Source: Betaproteobacteria bacterium
Lineage (GTDB): Bacteria; Pseudomonadota; Gammaproteobacteria; Burkholderiales; Burkholderiaceae_C
Assembly: GCA_025354965.1 (NCBI GenBank)
Contig: JANXLW010000440.1
Coordinates: forward strand, 1-11,637
Length of the DNA: 11,637 nucleotides
Reading direction: 5' to 3'
Positions 6,471-11,637 of the stretch are shown here, piece by piece (position 1 is the first letter of the stretch; each line of letters begins with the position of its first letter). Below the pieces are notes generated by a model that made no database searches, was not told the DNA's origin, and was given only the letters and a program-made list of their open reading frames with translations. Both the position numbers and the translations under genes were made by a program.

Positions 6471-7040
6471 CTAGCTCAGCGGAATGTGATGGGTCGGTAA
6501 AAAATCGTCCGATTGATCCATGGAACCGGCAGATGACGGACGCGACTTGGGAATGATGGGCGGCCGTCGGGTGTGGCGTCGATCAAGCACAGATTCAGGT
6601 TCTTCAAAGGCTGGCGGGACAGCACCTTTTTGCCAGAATTTTGGGTCTGGCATACGACTGAAAGGATAGCCGCAATCAGGTGAAAACCGCCACGAAACAA
6701 TGTATTTTGAATGGTCAACTGAGGGATCGAAACGATCCAACCCGAGTAGCAATTGTTGTTGTAAAGCGGGTGCGTAGCGCAGCAGTTGCTCCTTCCATTT
6801 CAGGACAACGAGTTGAATCCGCAGTTCTTCTTCACCATGCGTTATCGGGATGATGATGACTTCACAGGCAAGCCAGTCGAAAGGAATGCCATGAAGTCGC
6901 AACGTGTCCTTCAAGACGACCCGAATCAACTCGCGTCGAATATTGCGGCGCTGCAAGGTGCTGCTGGTAGCGACCGAGCTCGGCGTCACACTGGCACCCA
7001 ATTCATTTTTTTGCCGTTTGTTTCTCAAAAAGTCAAACAT
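6471..7040 (-). CDS. Hypothetical protein of 189 residues, no family recognised
   Basis: I do not recognise this protein. The ATG at 7040 has a GGAAA ribosome site about 8 nt upstream. The N-terminus is short and basic (Phe-Leu-Arg-Asn-Lys-Arg-Gln-Lys, 4-11), then a Ser/Thr-rich linker (17-28). A folded-looking core follows at about 30-125: a helix-like Arg-Arg-Glu-Leu-Ile-Arg-Val-Val-Leu-Lys region, a hydrophobic stretch Val-Ile-Ile-Ile-Pro-Ile (61-66), an alternating strand Leu-Arg-Ile-Gln-Leu-Val-Val-Leu (73-80), and a Gln/Leu-rich helix (93-103). The last 50 residues are rich in Pro, Ser and Arg and probably disordered. There is no signal peptide and no clear membrane helix, so it is likely cytoplasmic. 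It lies between the aldehyde dehydrogenase and the SDR, in the same direction. Coding is supported by the ribosome site, consistent strand and a sensible amino acid composition. Confidence 0.7.
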   Translation of the reverse strand: MFDFLRNKRQKNELGASVTPSSVATSSTLQRRNIRRELIRVVLKDTLRLHGIPFDWLACEVIIIPITHGEEELRIQLVVLKWKEQLLRYAPALQQQLLLGLDRFDPSVDHSKYIVSWRFSPDCGYPFSRMPDPKFWQKGAVPPAFEEPESVLDRRHTRRPPIIPKSRPSSAGSMDQSDDFLPTHHIPLS

Positions 7041-7064
7041 GTCATTTTCCGATTTTCGAATTAA

Positions 7065-7092
7065 TGTATATCAAAAGCTCTTTGTCTTGCAA
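7065..7092 (-). promoter_or_regulatory. Possible sigma-70 promoter for the 189-residue unknown gene
   Basis: In the AT-rich 55-nt gap after the aldehyde dehydrogenase, the minus strand carries TTGCAA (7092-7087), a 16-nt spacer, and TATACA (7070-7065). Each hexamer matches the consensus at four of six positions. The -10 box ends about 24 nt before the ATG. Both boxes are weak and the AT-rich spacer could produce them by chance. Confidence 0.3.
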
Positions 7093-7095
7093 TAT

Positions 7096-8529
7096 TTAAC
7101 CGTGCTTGATTGCCACCGTCTTGAGTGTGGTGAATCCGTGTAGCGCTTCAAACCCTTTTTCCCGACCGTAGCCACTGGACTTGACGCCACCGAAAGGCAG
7201 CTCGACACCGCCACCGGCGCCGTAATTATTGATGAAAACCTGACCGCTTCGAAGGCGTTTGGCCATCCTGAACTGACGTCCGCCGTCAGCTGTCCAGACG
7301 CCGGCAACCAAACCGAATTGTGTAGCGTTAGCCAGTTCCACTGCTTGATCCTCGTCGCGAAATGACATTGCGCAGAGCACCGGGCCAAACACCTCATCCT
7401 GTGCCAGGCGGTGCCCGGATGGCACGTCGCGCAGCAGGACGGGAGCCTGATAGAAGCCGCTTTGGGGCGATTCCTCGACAACTATTCCCTGCGCCACGAC
7501 GGGGATATTTGCCACCTGTGCGTCGCTTAAAAAATCCCAAACACGCTGTAGTTGGTTCTGGCGGATCAAGGGACCCAAATCGAGATCGAGCCGAGCCGGG
7601 CCGACACGCAGATGTTCAAACTCTTGCCCCAAACGCAGCAAAAGACGCTCGTAAATGGCCTGATCCACCAACAGTCGGGAACCCGCTGAGCAAGTTTGTC
7701 CGGCGTTTTGCACGATGGCGTTGATGATCGCAGGAACCGCTGCATCCAGGTCTGCGTCGGCAAAAACGATTTGCGGACTCTTTCCGCCGAGCTCCAGGGT
7801 GACCGGGCAATGACGCTCAGCGGCCACCTGTTGGATGAGAGTGCCGACCCTCGGACTACCCGTGAAGCTGATGTGGTCAATGCCGCTGTGGTGCGCCAAG
7901 GCGTCACCCACTTCATGACCATAGCCGGTGACGATGTTGATGACACCAGCCGGGAATCCTACTTCAGCGGCAATTTGCGCGACCCGAATGAGCGAAAGGC
8001 AGGCGTCCTCCGCTGGTTTGACAACGCACACATTGCCAGCCGCCAATGCACCGCCGACGCTGCGGCCAAATATCTGCATTGGGTAATTCCACGGGATGAT
8101 GTGACCCGTGACACCATGTGGCTCGCGCCAGGTCAGAACGCTGTAGCCGTCCAGGTAAGGAATGGTTTCACCATGAAGTTTGTCGCAGGCTCCGGCATAA
8201 AACTCAAAGTAACGGGCCAGCGCAGTGGCATCGGCCCTGGCCTGTCGTGTCGGCTTGCCACAGTCGCGCTGTTCGATTGCGCTTAACTCCTGTGCCTGCT
8301 CAGTGATTTTGAGGGACAAGCGCATGAGCAGTCGCCCACGCTCGGCAGCACCGAGTTTGCTCCAGACGTTGTCCAGAGCTTGACGGGCAGCGCGCACCGC
8401 CAGATCAATATCGGACGCGTTGCTGCGCTGGATCTCGTCATACGTCTGTCCATCCGAAGGGTCCAGCATGGCAATGGTGCGACCTGACGAGGATGGCACC
8501 GAGGCGTTCGAGATGAAGTTAAATTGCAT
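7096..8529 (-). CDS. NAD(P)-dependent aldehyde dehydrogenase
   Basis: Oxidises an aldehyde to the carboxylic acid; cytoplasmic. 477 residues, the normal length of the superfamily. Cofactor and active-site residues are all present: Pro-Trp-Asn148 (oxyanion hole), Lys171 in Val-Val-Lys-Pro-Ala-Glu, Phe-Thr-Gly-Ser (222-225), Glu246 in Leu-Glu-Leu-Gly-Gly-Lys, catalytic Cys280 in Gly-Gln-Thr-Cys-Ser-Ala-Gly, and Glu379-Val-Phe-Gly-Pro. The C-terminal Pro-Phe-Gly-Gly-Val-Lys-Ser-Ser-Gly-Tyr-Gly-Arg-Glu (445-457) is typical. Gln278-Thr279 before the Cys and the general pattern resemble betaine-aldehyde and gamma-aminobutyraldehyde-type enzymes, but the substrate is not determined. The ATG at 8529 has only a distant GGA ribosome site. 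It follows the lipoprotein gene by 45 nt and precedes the unknown 189-residue gene by 55 nt. Confidence 0.94.
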   Translation of the reverse strand: MQFNFISNASVPSSSGRTIAMLDPSDGQTYDEIQRSNASDIDLAVRAARQALDNVWSKLGAAERGRLLMRLSLKITEQAQELSAIEQRDCGKPTRQARADATALARYFEFYAGACDKLHGETIPYLDGYSVLTWREPHGVTGHIIPWNYPMQIFGRSVGGALAAGNVCVVKPAEDACLSLIRVAQIAAEVGFPAGVINIVTGYGHEVGDALAHHSGIDHISFTGSPRVGTLIQQVAAERHCPVTLELGGKSPQIVFADADLDAAVPAIINAIVQNAGQTCSAGSRLLVDQAIYERLLLRLGQEFEHLRVGPARLDLDLGPLIRQNQLQRVWDFLSDAQVANIPVVAQGIVVEESPQSGFYQAPVLLRDVPSGHRLAQDEVFGPVLCAMSFRDEDQAVELANATQFGLVAGVWTADGGRQFRMAKRLRSGQVFINNYGAGGGVELPFGGVKSSGYGREKGFEALHGFTTLKTVAIKHG

Positions 8530-8574
8530 GAATGTGATTTTCCATTACGACAGGTCATCTTCCGTGGGAGGCAC

Positions 8575-9156
8575 TCATCGGTTCGTCATGATCGTCGGAC
8601 CCATTTCCTGCAGTGGACCGAGGGGATTGGTGTTGACTTCGACTTCGTTGACATTGGGCTGTCCACCCCAAGCGCGGTAGACCACGACCTCGTTTACCAG
8701 CAAAACCAATGCGTTGAAACGCCACCCGGTGGTCTCCGAGCGACGCGAAAAATTGGTAAAGTCTGCAAAGAAGTTGCCGGTTCTAGCCTTGGATAGTTCC
8801 GATGCAGTGATCTCCCATCCGCGACAGGCATCACGTGCTTCGAGGCAAGCCAGCACGCCTTGATCGAGGTCTTCCCGTTTGAGCAATGCACTGGGAACAA
8901 ATCGTCGTACGATGTCAGCGTGCGTCAGGATTGTCATATTGGGCTGCTTCACCGGATCGATACCGAGCTTGGCCAATTCTTTTACATCGCTTTTCATCGG
9001 AACCAGGGAGTCGATGGCAGTGCGTGCTCCTTCAAAGTTTTTAAACGGAGACGACTCACTGTGCACACGGGGCAGCATATTTGAACAGCCACTAGCGAGC
9101 AGGGCCAGCGACAGCAGGCTAGGAGTAAGGCTTAGTTGATCCAACTTTGTTCCCAT
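8575..9156 (-). CDS. Putative outer-membrane lipoprotein, unknown function
   Basis: I do not recognise the family. 193 residues. A signal peptide with hydrophobic core (about 13-21) ends in Leu-Ala-Ser-Gly-Cys24, a lipobox that should be cleaved by signal peptidase II and lipid-modified on Cys24. The next residue is Ser, not Asp, which by the Lol sorting rule points to the outer membrane. The mature part is about 170 residues, mixed charged and hydrophobic, with Cys104 and Cys111 close enough to form a disulfide. The C-terminal third has aromatic and beta-like character (Thr-Gly-Trp-Arg-Phe-Asn-Ala-Leu-Val-Leu-Leu, 143-153, then Val-Val-Val-Tyr-Arg-Ala-Trp-Gly-Gly, 157-165). The ATG at 9156 is the only reasonable start; it lacks a clear ribosome site and has a promoter-like sequence very close upstream. 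It lies just downstream of the hppA terminator and begins the accessory block. Confidence 0.8.
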   Translation of the reverse strand: MGTKLDQLSLTPSLLSLALLASGCSNMLPRVHSESSPFKNFEGARTAIDSLVPMKSDVKELAKLGIDPVKQPNMTILTHADIVRRFVPSALLKREDLDQGVLACLEARDACRGWEITASELSKARTGNFFADFTNFSRRSETTGWRFNALVLLVNEVVVYRAWGGQPNVNEVEVNTNPLGPLQEMGPTIMTNR

Positions 9157-9174
9157 TAAATACCGTTTTCACGA

Positions 9175-9183
9175 ATATTAGCA
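9175..9183 (-). promoter_or_regulatory. Candidate extended -10 promoter for the lipoprotein gene
   Basis: The minus strand reads TGCTAATAT (TG at 9183-9182, TAATAT at 9180-9175), an extended -10 element. No good -35 is seen 17-18 nt upstream (best is TTCGAG), which extended -10 promoters tolerate. Transcription would begin near 9168, leaving only about 11 nt before the ATG. That agrees with the lack of a ribosome site there. The position directly after the hppA terminator fits a new transcription unit. Confidence 0.4.
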
Positions 9184-9274
9184 GTGCAACGGGCCTGGCT
9201 CGAATTGATCCGCGCTGACCTCGCACGCGACTGCCACCCTGCCCGGTGTCGGGAATGCTTGCTTGGCAAATAAG

Positions 9275-9296
9275 AAGGCCCGCCGAGGCGGGCCTT
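9275..9296 (-). terminator. Intrinsic terminator of hppA
   Basis: A perfect inverted repeat, AAGGCCCGCC and GGCGGGCCTT, surrounds a 2-nt centre. In the hppA transcript the stem is followed by a U-rich tail (CTTATTTG). It starts 19 nt after the hppA stop. On the plus strand no T-tract follows, so the terminator acts for the minus strand and should separate hppA from the lipoprotein gene. Confidence 0.85.
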
Positions 9297-9315
9297 GGCT
9301 CAGATGTTATATCAG

Positions 9316-11385
9316 TTAACCGCTGTGAAGCTTCATCATCAGGGGCACGATCAGCAGCGCGACGATGTTGATGATCTTGATCAGTGGGTTGATAGCCGGG
9401 CCCGCGGTGTCCTTGTAGGGGTCGCCCACGGTATCGCCGGTGACGGCTGCCTTGTGCGCTTCGGAACCCTTGCCGCCAAAGTTGCCGTCTTCGATGTATT
9501 TTTTGGCATTGTCCCAAGCGCCGCCGCCGGTACACATCGAAATGGCGACAAACAAACCGGTCACGATGGTGCCCATCAGCAGGCCGCCCAGAGCGGCCGG
9601 GCCGAGGATCAAGCCGACCAGAATCGGCACCACTACGGGCAGCAGTGACGGAATCATCATTTCCTTGATTGCGGCCGTGGTCAGCATGTCGACGGCGGTG
9701 TCGTATTCGGGCTTTGCGGTGCCTTCCATGATGCCCTTGATGTCACGGAACTGACGGCGCACTTCAACCACGACAGCACCAGCCGCCCGGCCGACAGCCT
9801 CCATCGCCATGGCACCGAACAGGTAGGGGATCAGACCACCGATGAACAGACCGATAATGACCATCGGGTTGCTCAGGTCAAACGTGATGTGCCGGCCGTA
9901 GGCTTCGAGCTTGTGGGTGTAGTCGGCAAACAGCACCAGTGCTGCCAGACCGGCAGAGCCGATGGCGTAGCCTTTGGTCACGGCCTTGGTGGTGTTGCCC
10001 ACAGCATCCAGCGGGTCGGTGATGTCTCGCACGCTCTTGGGCATTTCAGACATTTCCGCAATGCCACCGGCGTTGTCGGTGATCGGACCGTAGGCATCCA
10101 GCGCCACCACAATACCGGCCATGCTGAGCATGGAGGTCGCGGCAATGGCAACGCCGTACAAGCCAGCCAGAGCATAGGCGGTATAGATGGCAATGCAGAC
10201 AAAGATCACCGGCCAGGCGGTGGAGCGCATGGAAACACCCAGGCCGGCAATGATGTTGGTGCCGTGGCCGGTGGTGGAGGCCTGCGCGATATGCTTGACC
10301 GGTGCGTACTGTGTGCCGGTGTAGTATTCGGTGATCACCACCAGGGCGGCGGTCAACACCAGCCCGACGGCGCAGGCACCAAACAGCTTCATCTGACTGC
10401 CGGTTGCCGCGATGGCGTTGTCCGGGATCAACCACTGCGTCACAAAGAAGAAGGCGATGAGCGACAGCACACCCGCGACCGCCAGACCCTTATAAAGAGC
10501 AGGCATGACATTCTTCACGCCAGGCGAAGCTTTGACGAAGAAGCAGCCAATGATAGAGGCCACGATCGACACGGCACCGAGCGCCAGCGGATAAACCACT
10601 GCACTGGTGCCGGCGCCGGTCACCAGCAAGGCGCCCAGCACCATGGTGGCAATCAACGTGACGGCGTAAGTTTCAAACAAGTCGGCAGCCATGCCAGCGC
10701 AGTCACCCACGTTGTCACCCACGTTGTCGGCAATGACAGCCGGGTTGCGTGGGTCGTCCTCGGGAATGCCGGCCTCGACCTTTCCCACCAGGTCGGCACC
10801 AACATCCGCACCTTTGGTGAAAATGCCGCCACCTAGACGGGCAAAAATCGAGATCAGTGAGGAACCAAAGGCAAAACCAATCAGCGGATTAAGCAGTTGC
10901 GCCAGGTTTTTGTCTGGCGTCAGATTGCCGTTACCTGTCAAAAACCAGTAAAAACCGGTGACGCCCAACAGTCCCAGACCCACCACCAGCATGCCGGTGA
11001 TGGCGCCGCCGCGGAAGGCCACGTCCAGTGCCGGGCCAATGCCCTTGGTGGCTGCCTGTGCCGTGCGTACATTGGCGCGGACGGAGACATTCATACCGAT
11101 GAAGCCGCACGAGCCCGAAAGCACCGCACCGATCACGAAGCCGACCGCACTTGTAGAGTCCAAAAAGACGCCTATCAGAATGGCTAAGACCACGCCGACA
11201 ACGGCAATGGTCTTGTATTGCCGTGCTAGATAAGCGGCAGCGCCGGTTTGAATGGCGGCTGCAATTTCCTGCATCCGCGCATTGCCGGCGTCCTGGGAAA
11301 GAATCCAGCTGCGTGCCCAAAAGCCGTATGCCACGGCGATGAACCCGCAAACAAGCGCCAAAATCAGCGCCGAATTGCCTGTCAT
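9316..11385 (-). CDS. hppA: Membrane-bound proton-translocating pyrophosphatase, K+-independent type
   Basis: Integral membrane pump that hydrolyses pyrophosphate and moves protons out of the cytoplasm. 689 residues with about 16 membrane helices, typical of bacterial HppA. The start is the ATG at 11385: AGGAG lies 6 nt upstream, and the open frame's earlier codons encode a polar, unrelated stretch. Pyrophosphate and Mg ligands are intact: Asp194-X7-Lys202-X-Glu204 (Asp-Val-Gly-Ala-Asp-Leu-Val-Gly-Lys-Val-Glu), the acidic run Asp210-Asp211, then Asp220, Asp224 and Asp228 in Asn-Val-Gly-Asp-Asn-Val-Gly-Asp, and the C-terminal Gly-Asp-Thr-Val-Gly-Asp-Pro-Tyr-Lys-Asp (650-659). Gly-Asn-Thr-Thr-Lys467-Ala-Val-Thr470 carries Lys and Thr at the positions that are both Ala in K+-dependent members, so it is predicted K+-independent. 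It is monocistronic judging by the terminator downstream and the divergent gene upstream. A Na+-pumping variant is less likely given this K+-independent signature. Confidence 0.97.
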   Translation of the reverse strand: MTGNSALILALVCGFIAVAYGFWARSWILSQDAGNARMQEIAAAIQTGAAAYLARQYKTIAVVGVVLAILIGVFLDSTSAVGFVIGAVLSGSCGFIGMNVSVRANVRTAQAATKGIGPALDVAFRGGAITGMLVVGLGLLGVTGFYWFLTGNGNLTPDKNLAQLLNPLIGFAFGSSLISIFARLGGGIFTKGADVGADLVGKVEAGIPEDDPRNPAVIADNVGDNVGDCAGMAADLFETYAVTLIATMVLGALLVTGAGTSAVVYPLALGAVSIVASIIGCFFVKASPGVKNVMPALYKGLAVAGVLSLIAFFFVTQWLIPDNAIAATGSQMKLFGACAVGLVLTAALVVITEYYTGTQYAPVKHIAQASTTGHGTNIIAGLGVSMRSTAWPVIFVCIAIYTAYALAGLYGVAIAATSMLSMAGIVVALDAYGPITDNAGGIAEMSEMPKSVRDITDPLDAVGNTTKAVTKGYAIGSAGLAALVLFADYTHKLEAYGRHITFDLSNPMVIIGLFIGGLIPYLFGAMAMEAVGRAAGAVVVEVRRQFRDIKGIMEGTAKPEYDTAVDMLTTAAIKEMMIPSLLPVVVPILVGLILGPAALGGLLMGTIVTGLFVAISMCTGGGAWDNAKKYIEDGNFGGKGSEAHKAAVTGDTVGDPYKDTAGPAINPLIKIINIVALLIVPLMMKLHSG

Positions 11386-11415
11386 ATGAATCTCCTGTCG
11401 TTGTTTCGCTGAGTA

Positions 11416-11450
11416 GTGGTGCAACGCAAGCGGCACCACCGCTGCGTTGC
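11416..11450 (-). promoter_or_regulatory. Two mutually exclusive hairpins in the hppA leader
   Basis: Structure A pairs 11421-11433 (GCAACGCAAGCGG) with 11439-11450 (CCGCTGCGTTGC): 12 base pairs with one bulged base and a 5-nt loop. Structure B pairs 11416-11422 (GTGGTGC) with 11433-11439 (GCACCAC): 7 perfect base pairs with a 10-nt loop. They share bases, so only one can form at a time. The element ends 30 nt before the hppA start codon and about 20 nt before its ribosome site. Neither stem is followed by a U-tract, so it is not an intrinsic terminator. No known riboswitch class is recognised. Confidence 0.5.
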
Positions 11451-11469
11451 TTCCTCGCCGCTAAATATC

Positions 11470-11529
11470 AATGGGGAATTGAAACGCGCGATTGGCCAAC
11501 CGGAGGACTTTACCGTGAAAATCCCCATT
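11470..11529. promoter_or_regulatory. Inverted-repeat region between hppA and the putative ppa gene
   Basis: AATGGGGA (11470-11477) and its exact reverse complement TCCCCATT (11522-11529) lie 44 nt apart. Near the middle is the perfect 8-bp palindrome TTGGCCAA (11492-11499). Both lie in the divergent intergenic region, where promoters for hppA and the plus-strand gene must be. The symmetry suggests a protein-binding region, but I recognise no known operator and no confident -35/-10 pair on either strand. Confidence 0.3.
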
Positions 11530-11612
11530 TTTGATGGCCGCAAGACCTGAGTCAGTAAAATCAGGGTTAATCCTTAGATCTTTCTGATTTAACTCAAACC
11601 AAAGTCTCCATC

Positions 11613-11637
11613 ATGTCCCTAGACAACGTCACCCCAG
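11613..11637 (+). CDS. ppa: Probable soluble inorganic pyrophosphatase, first eight codons only
   Basis: Only Met-Ser-Leu-Asp-Asn-Val-Thr-Pro is visible before the right edge. This resembles the N-terminus of family I soluble pyrophosphatases (E. coli Ppa begins Met-Ser-Leu-Leu-Asn-Val-Pro), which hydrolyse pyrophosphate in the cytoplasm. The divergent hppA neighbour, another pyrophosphatase, agrees with this reading. There is no clear ribosome site upstream. With eight residues the call rests on memory of the family's start and on context, so another gene remains possible. Confidence 0.6.

Noticed and set aside
9889..10836. Plus-strand open frame of 315 codons opposite hppA
   Set aside because: His/Gly/Arg-rich translation with no recognisable motif, fully inside the conserved hppA gene on the other strand; a shadow of GC-rich coding.
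11531..11561. TTGATG and TAAAAT as a plus-strand promoter for the putative ppa
   Set aside because: The spacer is 19 nt, longer than the usual 16-18, and both boxes are imperfect.
11558..11590. AAATCAG and CTGATTT inverted repeat upstream of the putative ppa start
   Set aside because: Seven AT-rich base pairs with a 19-nt loop; weak, and no further symmetry supports it.

Overview
The window reads as chromosomal DNA from a betaproteobacterium of the order Burkholderiales, most likely family Comamonadaceae (Rhodoferax/Polaromonas-like). This is inferred from the GC-rich coding style, the protein flavour and the gene content; no 16S or other phylogenetic marker is present. Twelve genes lie on the minus strand and one partial gene on the plus strand at the right edge. 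I see no rRNA, tRNA, insertion sequence, CRISPR array or prophage.

Read in the minus-strand direction (right to left), the layout is: (1) hppA, a 689-residue membrane proton-pumping pyrophosphatase, ending in a strong intrinsic terminator. Divergent to it, at the right edge, are the first codons of what is probably the soluble inorganic pyrophosphatase gene ppa. (2) A block of accessory character: a lipoprotein of unknown function with a plausible own promoter, an NAD(P)-dependent aldehyde dehydrogenase, a 189-residue protein of unknown function, and a short-chain dehydrogenase. (3) A compact molybdenum cofactor block moaA-mobA-moeA with gaps of 1 and 2 nt. (4) An energy-transduction block exbB-exbD-exbD-tonB with two exbD paralogues and a 4-nt overlap between the second exbD and tonB; tonB runs off the left edge.

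Functionally, ExbB/ExbD/TonB forms the inner-membrane motor that uses the proton motive force to power outer-membrane transporters. MoaA, MobA and MoeA perform early and late steps of molybdenum cofactor synthesis (cyclisation of GTP, GMP attachment, molybdate insertion). HppA and Ppa both hydrolyse pyrophosphate, one conserving the energy as a proton gradient and the other not. The dehydrogenase pair could oxidise an alcohol or aldehyde, but the substrate is not readable from the sequence.

Most of the window is ordinary housekeeping and metabolic DNA. I found no convincing undescribed system. The points most worth a second look are two mutually exclusive hairpins in the hppA leader, an inverted-repeat arrangement between hppA and ppa, a GTG start for exbB that gives a clean signal peptide, an 8-bp tandem repeat between the two exbD genes, and the two unrecognised proteins flanking the aldehyde dehydrogenase.
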